From positions 1 to 64,000 of the forward strand of contig NZ_FPEG01000002.1 in assembly GCF_900117395.1 (NCBI RefSeq): a stretch of 64,000 bases of DNA, given 5' to 3'. The position numbers and the translations under genes were made by a program. This document shows positions 1 to 12,864 of this stretch, in pieces (the stretch's first letter is position 1; every line of letters starts with the position of its first letter). Source of the stretch: Agrococcus sp. Marseille-P2731. Its GTDB lineage: Bacteria; Actinomycetota; Actinomycetes; Actinomycetales; Microbacteriaceae. A model generated the notes under the pieces. That model was not told the origin of the DNA, searched no databases, and saw nothing but the letters and a program-made list of their open reading frames with translations.

Positions 1-18
1 TCCGCACGGCGTGTCGAA

Positions 19-46
19 TTGACATGGTCCGAGAAGTGGTTATGAT
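19..46 (+). promoter_or_regulatory. rRNA operon promoter
   Basis: A perfect -35 hexamer TTGACA (19-24) is followed, after 16 bases, by the near-consensus -10 TATGAT (41-46). This is much closer to the sigma-70 consensus than any other promoter in the window, as expected for an rRNA operon. Further promoters could lie before the window begins. Confidence 0.75.
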
Positions 47-102
47 TGAGAAGTTGCCTCGGCGCTGATCCCTGATGGGGGGAAGCACGGGAGCGTCCGA
101 TC

Positions 103-115
103 CTTGAGAACTCAA
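103..115 (+). promoter_or_regulatory. boxA-like antitermination element in rRNA leader
   Basis: TTGAGAACTCAAC resembles the boxA-type element of actinobacterial rRNA leaders. A close copy, TTGAGAACTACA, recurs in the 16S-23S spacer at 2069-2080. Duplication in leader and spacer is the usual arrangement for Nus-factor antitermination sites and rRNA processing. Confidence 0.55.
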
Positions 116-267
116 CAGCGTGCACAATGTCATATGCCAAATTATTTACTCGTCCTGCCTTCGGGCAGAACGATTCCTTTGGATGAGACAGATTGTCAGT
201 AGACAGTCTTTTTTGTCAGTTTCAAACTCGCTGCCGCCTGGTTTTTCTGGGTGGTATGCATCTTTTC

Positions 268-5305
<5,038 letters not shown>

Positions 5306-5416
5306 ACATATATATGAGCTTGCTGCTCGCGTCCACTTTGTGGTTCTCGATGTACGGTCGAGAACCGCAGCCCTCCACCCCGTGTGGAGAGCTGTGCAGA
5401 CTGAAACATCAACAGT

Positions 5417-5534
5417 GTTTCGGCGGCCATAGCGAGAGGGAAACGCCCGGTCACATTCCGAACCCGGAAGCTAAGGCTCTCAGCGCCGATGGTACTGCAG
5501 GGGGGACCCTGTGGGAGAGTAGGACACCGCCGGA
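5417..5534 (+). rRNA. rrf: 5S ribosomal RNA
   Basis: The segment GTTTCGGCGGCCATAGCG opens the gene and its 3' strand CACCGCCGGACTTC closes the terminal helix. The internal CCGAACCCGGAAGCTAAG motif is diagnostic of 5S. It lies about 110 bases after 23S and completes a standard 16S-23S-5S operon. Confidence 0.95.
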
Positions 5535-5545
5535 CTTCTTTTGGA

Positions 5546-5578
5546 AAGGGGCCCCAGATTCGTCTGGGGCCCCTTTTT
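5546..5578 (+). terminator. Intrinsic terminator of the rRNA operon
   Basis: A perfect hairpin with arms AAGGGGCCCCAGA and TCTGGGGCCCCTT around a short TTCG loop is followed by a T run. It sits directly after 5S and separates the rRNA operon from the next gene. Confidence 0.9.
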
Positions 5579-5610
5579 CCGTTTGTGCCACGAGATGGGA
5601 GCATGGGGCC

Positions 5611-8178
5611 ATGGACGATCAGGCAGATTTCCGCTCCGACCGGGGAGACGACCGCCGCCGCGAGAGCGATGGAGCAGGGCGACCTCGCCGGGATGACGAC
5701 CGCCGGCCGGCGCGCGATGGCGAGCGCCGGTTCAGCGATCGGAAGCCGCCGCGCGACGGCGAACGTCGTCCGCCGCGCGATGGCGCTCGGGGCTTCGGTG
5801 ATCGAGACGCGCGTCCGCAGCGCGATGGCGACCGTCGCTCGAGCGGCGCCGGCGAGCGCAAGCTGCGTCCGGGTGACCGCGGCTATCACCCGGACGGCGA
5901 CCGTCGACCCGCGGGCGACAGCGATCGGCGCCCACAGCGCGACGGTGAACGCCGCTTCGGTGATCGAGATCAGCGTCCGCAGCGCAACGACCGCCCGTTC
6001 GCGGATCGCAAGCCCACGCGCGACGGCGTTCGCCGATTCGGCGACCGCGACCAGCGCCCGCAGCGCGACGGTGATCGTCGTCCTCCTCGTGACAGCGACC
6101 GCCGTCCGCAGCGCGATGGTGAGCGTCGCTTCGGTGACCGCGACCAGCGCCCGCAGCGCGATGGTGAGCGTCGCTTCGGTGACCGCGACCAGCGCCCGCA
6201 GCGCGAGGGCGATCGCAAGTTCGGCGACCGCGGGCCGCAGCGCAGCGGTGGGGCCCGGCCGCAGCGCGATGGTGAGCGGCGCTTCGGCGACCGTGACCAG
6301 CGTCCGCAGCGTGATGGTGAGCGGCGCTTCGGTGACCGCGATCAGCGTCCGCAGCGCGATGGTGAGCGTCGCTTCGGCGACCGCGACCAGCGCCCGCAGC
6401 GCGACGGAGATCGCAAGTTCGGCGACCGCGGGCCGCAGCGCAGCGGCGGGTCCCGCCCGCAGCGCGATGGCGAGCGGCGCTTCGGCGACCGCGACCAGCG
6501 CCCGCAGCGCGATGGCGAGCGGCGCTTCGGCGACCGCGACCAGCGCCCGCAGCGCGATGGCGAGCGTCGCTTCGGCGATCGCGACCAGCGTCCGCAGCGC
6601 GATGGCGAGCGGCGCTTCGGCGACCGCGACCAGCGCCCGCAGCGCGATGGCGAGCGTCGCTTCGGCGATCGCGACCAGCGTCCGCAGCGGGACGGCGAGC
6701 GCCGACCCCAGCGCGACGGCGACCGGCGCTTCGACGACCGCAGCAGCCGGCCTGCCCGAGACGGCCAGGACTTCGGCCGAGGCGATCAGCGCCGCCGCGA
6801 CGATCAGCGGTCGCGCAACCAGGGTCCGCAGCGCGATGCTGCTCGCCCGGGCCGCGACTTCGAGCACCGGGGCGATGGCTCCGGCGAGAGCTTCAAGCAG
6901 GTGCGCGACGACGACTTCATCGCGCCAGAGCTGCCCGAGGACATCAAGGCCGAGGATCTCGACATCGGCGCGCGGGCGCAGCTCAAGACTCTCACGAAGG
7001 ACAACGCCGACTTCGTGGCGAAGCACATGGCCCGCGCTGGCCAGCTCATCGACGACGACCCTGAGCTGGCGCACCAGCATGCGCTGACGGCCGCACGTCG
7101 TGCTGGCCGGATCGGCGTCGTGCGTGAGACGCTCGCCATCACCGCGTACCAGCTCGGCGACTTCTCGCTGGCGCTGCGCGAGCTGCGCACCTACCGCCGG
7201 ATCACCGGCCGCGACGACCAGCTGCCACTGATGGCCGACTGCGAGCGCGGTCTCGGCCGCCCCGAGAAGGCCCTCGAGCTCGCCCGCTCTGTCGACGCAT
7301 CCACCTTGGACACTGCGGTGCGCGTGGAGCTGGCGATCGTGAAGTCTGGTGCACGCCTCGATCTGGGGCAGAAGGACGCTGCGCTCGAGGAGCTGCGGAT
7401 CCCGGAGCTGCGCAAGGACAAGGCCTTCGAGTACAGCCCCGCGCTGTTCGCGAGCTTCGCGGGCGTGCTCGAGGAGCTCGGTCGCGACGACGAGGCAGCC
7501 GAGTGGTTCGCGCTCGCAGATCGCGCGATCGAAGCGCTCGAGGCGGCGATGGCTCCGGGCGAGCTCGAGTCCGTCGGCATCATTACCGAGCGCCTCGAGA
7601 CCGAGGATGAAGGCGTGGCCATGGGCGTCGGCGAAGCCGATGTCGATGACGCCGACGCCGACGCCGACGCGGATGGCGATGCCGACGCGGATGGCGATGC
7701 CGACGCGGATGGCGATGCCGACGCGGATGGCGATGCCGACGCGGATGGCGATGCCGACGCGGATGGCGATGCCGACGCGGATGGCGATGCCGACGCCGCG
7801 CTGCGCGCTGGCGATGCAGTGTCCGAGGACGAGGCGCCGGCGATGATCGAGGCCGAGGACGTGCCGGAGGCCGAGGACGTGCCGGAGGCCGAGGAATTGC
7901 CGGAGGCCGAGGCGGCCCCCGACGTCGTCCAGCGCGATGATGTGCCCGAGGTCGAGGCGGAGCCGGTCGAGACGGCGCAGGTCGAGACGGTGGTCGAGGC
8001 CGCGGACGTGCCCGAGGCGAGTGCAGAGGCGCAGGACGATGCGCTCTTCGGCGATGCGCTCTTCGGTGACGATCTGATCGGTGACGATCTGGTCGCCGAC
8101 GATGACCGCAGCTCCGCCGTCGATGGCACGTCGGGGGAGGCGCGGCCCGGCTCGTCGGACACGGAGGACGGACGCTGA
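5611..8178 (+). CDS. Arg/Asp-rich repeat protein with central TPR-like domain
   Basis: An 855-residue protein in three parts. Residues about 10-430 are almost only R, D, G, P, Q, E and F and contain eleven exact copies of RPQRDGERRFGDRDQ plus variants. Residues about 435-670 form an alpha-helical TPR-like domain that is the conserved part of actinobacterial proteins found beside this HAD gene. Residues about 680-728 are seven DADADG repeats, followed by an acidic V/P/E/A tail ending near DALFGDALFGDD. The ATG at 5611 follows GGGAG by about nine bases; an in-frame ATG at 5314 lies inside rRNA and is not used. No signal peptide is seen. Function is unknown; the charge-patterned ends suggest an intrinsically disordered scaffold, possibly RNA-associated. 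It overlaps the HAD gene by one base. Confidence 0.85.
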   Translation: MDDQADFRSDRGDDRRRESDGAGRPRRDDDRRPARDGERRFSDRKPPRDGERRPPRDGARGFGDRDARPQRDGDRRSSGAGERKLRPGDRGYHPDGDRRPAGDSDRRPQRDGERRFGDRDQRPQRNDRPFADRKPTRDGVRRFGDRDQRPQRDGDRRPPRDSDRRPQRDGERRFGDRDQRPQRDGERRFGDRDQRPQREGDRKFGDRGPQRSGGARPQRDGERRFGDRDQRPQRDGERRFGDRDQRPQRDGERRFGDRDQRPQRDGDRKFGDRGPQRSGGSRPQRDGERRFGDRDQRPQRDGERRFGDRDQRPQRDGERRFGDRDQRPQRDGERRFGDRDQRPQRDGERRFGDRDQRPQRDGERRPQRDGDRRFDDRSSRPARDGQDFGRGDQRRRDDQRSRNQGPQRDAARPGRDFEHRGDGSGESFKQVRDDDFIAPELPEDIKAEDLDIGARAQLKTLTKDNADFVAKHMARAGQLIDDDPELAHQHALTAARRAGRIGVVRETLAITAYQLGDFSLALRELRTYRRITGRDDQLPLMADCERGLGRPEKALELARSVDASTLDTAVRVELAIVKSGARLDLGQKDAALEELRIPELRKDKAFEYSPALFASFAGVLEELGRDDEAAEWFALADRAIEALEAAMAPGELESVGIITERLETEDEGVAMGVGEADVDDADADADADGDADADGDADADGDADADGDADADGDADADGDADADGDADAALRAGDAVSEDEAPAMIEAEDVPEAEDVPEAEELPEAEAAPDVVQRDDVPEVEAEPVETAQVETVVEAADVPEASAEAQDDALFGDALFGDDLIGDDLVADDDRSSAVDGTSGEARPGSSDTEDGR
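5928..6720 (+). repeat. 45-bp in-frame tandem repeats (Arg/Asp region)
   Basis: Tandem 45-base units encode RPQRDGERRFGDRDQ. Many copies differ only at third codon positions (GGT/GGC, CGT/CGC), which shows recent expansion together with purifying selection on the peptide. The array makes long shadow ORFs in other frames. Confidence 0.9.
7650..7800 (+). repeat. 18-bp in-frame tandem repeat, DADADG coding
   Basis: Seven copies of the 18-base unit GATGCCGACGCGGATGGC encode a poly-(DADADG) acidic tract. The copies look nearly identical at DNA level, so copy number is probably unstable by slippage. Confidence 0.9.
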
Positions 8179-9206
8179 TGGGACTGTTCCGCAAGCCCGC
8201 AGCTGCCGCCGAGGAGCCGACGCCGATCGATGGCGTGGACTGCCTCTACCTCGACCTCGACGGGGTCGTCTACAAGGGCCCGCACGCCATCCCGCATGCC
8301 GTGGACAGCATCCGCGGTGCCGGCGTTCGCTCGATCTACCTGACCAACAACGCCTCGCGCACCGACGCAGAGGTGGCCGAGCACCTGTCGTCCTTCGGGC
8401 TCGACGTGCAGCCGAACGACGTGGTGACGAGCCCGCAGGCGGCGATGCGCCTCCTCGCGGCGCACCTGGAGCCCGGGGACCCTGTGCTCGTCGTCGGCGG
8501 CGCAGGCATCGTGGTCGAGGTCGAGGCGCGGGGATGGCGCGTCGTGCGCACCGCCGCCGAGCAGCCGAAGGCCGTCGTGCAGGGCTTCCACCCCTCGGTG
8601 GGCTGGACGGAGCTCGCGGAGGCGTCCTTCGCGCTCCACACCGGCATCCCGTGGGTCGCGACCAACGGCGACTGGACGATCCCGGTGGCCGGCGGCATCG
8701 CGCCCGGCAACGGCACGCTGGTCTCCGCGGTGCATACCGCGGTGGGCAGGCTCGCCGAGTTCGCTGGGAAGCCCGAGCGCCACATGTACGACGTCGCGAC
8801 CGAGCGCTTCGCCGCGCAGGTGCCCGCGATGGTCGGCGACCGCCTCGACACCGACATCCTCGGCGCTCGCCGGGCGGGCATCCGCTCGATCGTCGTGCTG
8901 ACGGGCGTCGATCGCGGGGCGCACCTCATCGGTGCGGACGAGTCGATGCGACCCGACCACGTGATCGAGGACCTCCGGGGGCTCACCGAGCCGATCGCGC
9001 CGCTGCGGGAGACGCTCGAGACGTCGACGGGCGACACCTACTTCGAGGTCGGGAAGGCCGCGGTGCGGCGCAGCGGCATCGACATCACGCTCGTGCGCGC
9101 GGGGGAGCGGCCGGTGGACACGATCCGTGCCGCGTGCGCCGCCGTGTGGACGGCCGACCGGCCGGTGCTCGGCCTGCGCATCGCCGACGAGCTGCTCGCG
9201 CTGTAG
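8178..9206 (+). CDS. HAD-superfamily class IIA phosphatase (NagD-like)
   Basis: A 342-residue HAD hydrolase. The nucleophile motif LDLDGVVY (D26, D28) is near the N-terminus, a TNNAS motif II follows, and MVGDRLDTD near residue 217 supplies the Mg-binding acidic residues. The long cap between motifs II and III is typical of HAD-IIA (NagD, phosphoglycolate or nitrophenyl phosphatases). The natural substrate cannot be named; sugar phosphates or phosphoglycolate are likely. The start ATG shares a base with the upstream TGA, implying translational coupling with the repeat protein. The pair is conserved upstream of tlyA in Actinobacteria. Confidence 0.9.
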   Translation: MGLFRKPAAAAEEPTPIDGVDCLYLDLDGVVYKGPHAIPHAVDSIRGAGVRSIYLTNNASRTDAEVAEHLSSFGLDVQPNDVVTSPQAAMRLLAAHLEPGDPVLVVGGAGIVVEVEARGWRVVRTAAEQPKAVVQGFHPSVGWTELAEASFALHTGIPWVATNGDWTIPVAGGIAPGNGTLVSAVHTAVGRLAEFAGKPERHMYDVATERFAAQVPAMVGDRLDTDILGARRAGIRSIVVLTGVDRGAHLIGADESMRPDHVIEDLRGLTEPIAPLRETLETSTGDTYFEVGKAAVRRSGIDITLVRAGERPVDTIRAACAAVWTADRPVLGLRIADELLAL

Positions 9207-9265
9207 GCGAGCCCTGCGCACGACGGCTCTGGCGTGGCGGCGCCGTGAGCGGTGGACTTGGGTGC

Positions 9266-10081
9266 ATGGCCCATGACCCAGCACTGCGCTCCAGCTCGTT
9301 CCGAGGCGCGCGCCTCGCGCTGCACCGACGCCGCCAAGCTCGCCTCGATCGCGACGTGGTGCCGGGCGTGCACCGGCTGCGGCACGCGTCCACCAACGCC
9401 TACCTGCTCGAAGAGGGTGGCAGCGTCACGCTCGTCGACGCGCTGTTCCCGGGGAGCCTGCGCCACCTGCACCTCGCGCTCGACGCGATCGGCCGCAGTA
9501 TCACCGATGTGCGCGCGCTCGTGCTCACCCATGCGCACTTCGACCATCTCGGCATGGCCCGCGAGCTCGAGCGGCAGGGCGTCCCGCTCTGGCTGCACCC
9601 CGCCGACGCGCCGATCGCCGCGCATCCCTATCGCTATCGGCCCGCTCGGCCGCGACTGGTCTACCCGTTCCGCTACCCCGCGGCGATCTCGATCATGGCC
9701 GCGATGACGTCGGTCGGAGCGCTGCAGGTGCGAGGCGTCGGCGCGCACCGCGCGCTCGAGGACGGCGCGCTGCTCGATGTACCGGGCTCGCCGCGCGTCA
9801 TCGCGACGCCCGGGCACACCGACGGCCACGTCGCGCTGCTGCTCGAGGGGCGCGATGCGCTGCTCAGCGGCGACGCCCTGGTCACGCTCGACCCCTACAC
9901 GGCCAAGACCGGGCCGCGCGTCGTGGCCGCCGCCGCGACGAACGACCCCTCGCGGGCGCTCGCGTCGCTCGACGTGCTCGCTGCGACGGGGGCGGGAACG
10001 GTGCTGCCCGGCCACGGAGAGCCGTGGCGGGGCGGCATCGAGGCTGCGGTGCAGGCCGCGCGCTCCGCAGGGGTCGACTGA
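9266..10081 (+). CDS. Metallo-beta-lactamase fold hydrolase
   Basis: The protein has the binuclear metal motif THAHFDHLG (near residue 88), a second ligand at PGHTDGH (near 181), SGDALV (near 199) and a final His in LPGHGEPW (near 248). These match the MBL-fold glyoxalase II/RNase Z-type group rather than true beta-lactamases. Length from ATG 9266 is 271 residues. The first 30 residues are Arg-rich and poorly like the family, so GTG 9245 or a later GTG near 9358 are alternative starts. It probably hydrolyses a thioester or phosphoester in the cytoplasm; the substrate is unknown. Confidence 0.8.
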   Translation: MAHDPALRSSSFRGARLALHRRRQARLDRDVVPGVHRLRHASTNAYLLEEGGSVTLVDALFPGSLRHLHLALDAIGRSITDVRALVLTHAHFDHLGMARELERQGVPLWLHPADAPIAAHPYRYRPARPRLVYPFRYPAAISIMAAMTSVGALQVRGVGAHRALEDGALLDVPGSPRVIATPGHTDGHVALLLEGRDALLSGDALVTLDPYTAKTGPRVVAAAATNDPSRALASLDVLAATGAGTVLPGHGEPWRGGIEAAVQAARSAGVD

Positions 10082-10088
10082 CCCCGGG

Positions 10089-10910
10089 CTACATCGGAGC
10101 GTGGCTCCCCGGGCGGAGCGCAGGCTCGTCCAGCGCCTCATCGTCCAGCACCGGTGCGTCCCAGTGGCTTCGCCAGCGGGCGATGCGCTCCGGATCGGGC
10201 TCGACGCCGTAGGCCGCCCAGAACGCGGGCTCGGCGTCGGCGAGGCCGTTCCACTCGAGCGACCACGACGCGATCGCGAGGTCGGACCACGGGTCGCCGA
10301 GGCCGAGTCGCCCGAGGTCGACGATGCCGACGAGCGCGCCGTCGCGGATGAGCGTGTTCGGGGCGCACGGGTCGCCGTGGCAGATGACGGATGCGGTCGG
10401 CGCGCCGGCCGTCGCAGGCTCCGTGGCGGATGCGGTCCAGTCGGGCGCGGGGAAGGGGCAGTCGGTCGCGGGCAGGCTGTGCAGCAGGAGGAGACCGGTG
10501 CCGAGCGCGGCGGCCGCGCGCTCCGGGTCGCGGCGGCCGTGCGCGGAGACGAGGGAGTCTCCCGGGAGCGCTGCCGTGACGAGCACCTCGCCGGAGGCAT
10601 CGATGCGCAGCTCGAGGACCTCCGGGACGGCTAGCTCGGCCAGAGGCAGCGCACCCTCGTGCATCCCGGGCCGTGACGCGACCAGCCGGGCGAGCCAGCG
10701 CATCCGCTCTGCCTCACCGGCGAGCGACTCGGTCGAGCCCGCCGGGTTCCACTTGGCGAACACCGAGCCGGAGGGACGGTCGATGCGCGCGGTGATGCCG
10801 CCCACCTCGTTCTGCCACACCAGCTCGACGGGGTGGTGCTCGGCAAGGCGCGCGATCGGCGGAGGGACGGGCGTGCCAGCTGGCGGCGGGGCGGCGAGGT
10901 CGGACTGCAC
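10089..10910 (-). CDS. Aminoglycoside phosphotransferase-like kinase (APH(3')-type)
   Basis: A 273-residue small-molecule kinase. The catalytic loop reads ICHGDPCAPN and the metal-binding segment reads IVDLGRLGLGDPWSDLA, close to the HGD...N and IDLGR..D pattern of APH(3') enzymes. The nucleotide-binding N-lobe is present (FAKW and a GEAERMRWL helix). It is transcribed against its neighbours and meets the MBL gene tail to tail 7 bases away. GTG start at 10910 lies six bases after the hexamer TAGCGT. Chromosomal homologues in soil Actinobacteria often have unknown substrates, so antibiotic resistance is possible but not shown. Confidence 0.8.
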   Translation of the reverse strand: MQSDLAAPPPAGTPVPPPIARLAEHHPVELVWQNEVGGITARIDRPSGSVFAKWNPAGSTESLAGEAERMRWLARLVASRPGMHEGALPLAELAVPEVLELRIDASGEVLVTAALPGDSLVSAHGRRDPERAAAALGTGLLLLHSLPATDCPFPAPDWTASATEPATAGAPTASVICHGDPCAPNTLIRDGALVGIVDLGRLGLGDPWSDLAIASWSLEWNGLADAEPAFWAAYGVEPDPERIARWRSHWDAPVLDDEALDEPALRPGSHAPM

Positions 10911-10916
10911 GGCTCG

Positions 10917-10922
10917 ACGCTA
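10917..10922 (-). promoter_or_regulatory. -10 element, leaderless start of the APH-like gene
   Basis: On the minus strand TAGCGT ends six bases before the GTG start at 10910, placing the expected transcription start on the start codon. Confidence 0.5.
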
Positions 10923-11000
10923 CTGGCCGCGCTGCGCTGCTCGATCAGGGCAGTCCGCGCCGGCTGTCGCGCGCCGACGAGCTCGCGGCCTCCGGTTCGC

Positions 11001-11006
11001 TAGCCT
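11001..11006 (+). promoter_or_regulatory. -10 element upstream of the small ORF/tlyA operon
   Basis: TAGCCT ends seven bases before ATG 11014. No Shine-Dalgarno sequence fits in that gap, so the operon probably begins with a leaderless message. Confidence 0.5.
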
Positions 11007-11013
11007 CGCTGAC

Positions 11014-11160
11014 ATGACTGCAGCAGACGGCCACGAGGCGACCGAGGGGCTGCTCGACGAGCTCGACCTGCTCGAGCAGCAGCCGCTCGAGGCGCGCGCC
11101 GAGCAGCTCGCGCGCATCCACGACCGGCTGCAGGCCGAGCTCGGCGCCGTCCGTGGCTGA
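11014..11160 (+). CDS. Small conserved helical protein upstream of tlyA
   Basis: A 48-residue acidic, Leu/Glu-rich peptide with a helical LLDELDLLEQQPLEARAEQLARIHDRLQAEL core. It overlaps tlyA by eight bases and has its own leaderless promoter. A similarly small ORF sits at this place in many Actinobacteria. Function is unknown; a single amphipathic helix or coiled-coil partner is plausible. It could also work only as a leader that couples translation to tlyA. Confidence 0.65.
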   Translation: MTAADGHEATEGLLDELDLLEQQPLEARAEQLARIHDRLQAELGAVRG

Positions 11161-11965
11161 TCTGCTCGGTGAGCAGACGGGCGAGCCGGTGCGCCTCGAC
11201 CAGGCGCTCGTGGAGCGCGGCCTCGCGCGCAGCCGCACGCAGGCCCAGCAGCACGTCGCCGCGGGTCTCGTGACGATCGACGGCCGCGGAGCGACGAAGT
11301 CGAGCGCGAAGGTGGGGGCGGATGCGGTGCTCGCCGTCGAGGGCGCCGACCGGTGGGTCTCGCGCGCCGCGCACAAGCTGCTCGCCGCGCTCGACGCGTT
11401 CGGCATCGACCCGAGCGGCCGCGCCGCGCTCGACGCTGGCGCCTCGACGGGCGGGTTCACGCAGGTGCTGCTCGCCCGCGGTGCCGCGCACGTGACGGCG
11501 ATGGACGTCGGGCACGACCAGTTCGCGCTCGACGTCGACGCGCATCCGATCACCCTCGTCGAGGGGCAGAACGTGCGCGACCTCGTGCCGGGTTCGCTCG
11601 ATCCCGCGCCGACGATCATCACCGCCGACCTCTCGTTCATCTCGCTCTCCCTCGCGATCGAGCCGCTCGCCCGCGTCGCTGCGCCCGACGCCGACTGGAT
11701 CGTGCTCATCAAGCCGCAGTTCGAGGTCGGCCGCACGGGCGTGCGCGAGGGCATCGTGACCGATCCGACGCTGCGTGCCCAGGCGATCGAGCAGGTGCTC
11801 TGGGCGGCGTGGGACGCCGGCCTCGGCACCGCCGGGCTGATCGGCAGCCCGATCGTCGGAGGCCGCGGCAACCTCGAGTACCTGGCGCACCTGCGGGCGG
11901 GTGGCGGCTCGAATCCGACAGAATGGCTGGAGGAGTCCGTCAGGCTGTCGAAGGAGGCTCGGTGA
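11153..11965 (+). CDS. tlyA: TlyA rRNA (cytidine-2'-O)-methyltransferase
   Basis: A 270-residue TlyA. An N-terminal S4 RNA-binding domain (VRLDQALVERGLARSRTQAQ) is followed by the FtsJ-like Rossmann methyltransferase with SAM motif ALDAGASTGGFTQ, DLSFISL and LIKPQFEVG. The family 2'-O-methylates 16S C1409 and often 23S C1920, which affects capreomycin sensitivity in mycobacteria. GTG start at 11153 overlaps the preceding small ORF. It is followed by nadK with a four-base overlap. Confidence 0.95.
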   Translation: MADLLGEQTGEPVRLDQALVERGLARSRTQAQQHVAAGLVTIDGRGATKSSAKVGADAVLAVEGADRWVSRAAHKLLAALDAFGIDPSGRAALDAGASTGGFTQVLLARGAAHVTAMDVGHDQFALDVDAHPITLVEGQNVRDLVPGSLDPAPTIITADLSFISLSLAIEPLARVAAPDADWIVLIKPQFEVGRTGVREGIVTDPTLRAQAIEQVLWAAWDAGLGTAGLIGSPIVGGRGNLEYLAHLRAGGGSNPTEWLEESVRLSKEAR

Positions 11966-12864
11966 GCGATCGCAGGTTCCTGCTCGCGTTCCATCCCGGC
12001 CGCGCCGAGGCGGTCGCGACGGCAGCGACGATCGCCAGGCGACTGCTCGCGTCGCAGGTGACGCCCGTCGTGCTCGCGACCGACCGCGCGGTGCTGCTCG
12101 ACGCGCACGAGGGCCTCGACGCCGTCGAGCCCTATGGCGACGCCGACGCCCCCGATGTCGAGCTGATCATGACGCTGGGCGGCGACGGCACGATCCTGCG
12201 CGCGGCCGAGCTGCAGCGCGCGATCGACGCGCCGCTGCTCGGCATCAACATGGGGCACGTCGGGTTCCTCGCAGAGGCAGAGGTCGCCGAGACGGCTGAG
12301 GTGGTCGAGCGCGCGCTGCGCCGCGACTACGAGGTCGAGCAGCGGCTGGTGCTGCGCGTGCAGGTGTTCGTCGACGACGCGCTGGTGCACGAGACCTGGG
12401 CCGTCAACGAGGCCGCGATCGAGAAGGCCGGTTCTGGCCGCATGATCTCGACGCTCGTCGAGATCGACGGCCGCCCCATCTCCTCGTTCGGCACCGACGC
12501 GGTGATCCTCGCGACGCCGACCGGCTCGACCGCCTACTCATTCTCAGCGGGCGGGCCCATCGTCTGGCCGACCGCCGAGGCCCTGCTGCTCGTGCCGCTC
12601 GGCGCGCACGCGCTGTTCACGCGCCCGCTGGTCGTGGCGCCGACCTCGACGATGTCGGTCACGATCGCCGAGGACTCGACGAGCACCGCGGTGCTGTGGT
12701 GCGATTCCCGGCGCGCTGTCGACCTGCCGCTGGGCGCCCGCGTCGACGCCACCCGCGATGCCAGACCGCTGCGCCTGGCGCGCCTGTCGGCCGCGCCCTT
12801 CGCCGACCGGCTGGTCGCCAAGTTCCACCTGCCCGTCGAAGGCTTCCGGCGGCCGCGCTCGTGA
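11962..12864 (+). CDS. nadK: NAD kinase
   Basis: A 300-residue ATP/polyphosphate NAD kinase that makes NADP in the cytoplasm. Signature segments are MTLGGDGTILRA, GINMGHVGFLAE, the AVNEAAIEK segment and TPTGSTAYSFSAGGPI. GTG start at 11962 has a strong AAGGAGG at 11951-11957 and overlaps the tlyA stop (GTGA). The upstream extension seen in this frame is antisense-like noise from tlyA. Confidence 0.95.
   Translation: MSDRRFLLAFHPGRAEAVATAATIARRLLASQVTPVVLATDRAVLLDAHEGLDAVEPYGDADAPDVELIMTLGGDGTILRAAELQRAIDAPLLGINMGHVGFLAEAEVAETAEVVERALRRDYEVEQRLVLRVQVFVDDALVHETWAVNEAAIEKAGSGRMISTLVEIDGRPISSFGTDAVILATPTGSTAYSFSAGGPIVWPTAEALLLVPLGAHALFTRPLVVAPTSTMSVTIAEDSTSTAVLWCDSRRAVDLPLGARVDATRDARPLRLARLSAAPFADRLVAKFHLPVEGFRRPRS

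Noticed and set aside
5314..5610. N-terminal extension of the Arg/Asp protein
   Set aside because: The in-frame ATG at 5314 lies in the 23S-5S spacer and the extension crosses 5S and the terminator.
5928..6720. Possible CRISPR array
   Set aside because: The 45-base repeats are contiguous, in frame and lack unique spacers; no cas genes are nearby.
7191..9284. 697-codon minus-strand ORF
   Set aside because: Its Ser/Ala-rich part is the complement of the DADADG repeats and HAD gene; no domain is recognisable.
10089..10910. Acquired antibiotic-resistance gene
   Set aside because: Motifs fit APH(3')-like kinases, but base composition matches the chromosome and there are no mobility signs, so resistance is not claimed.
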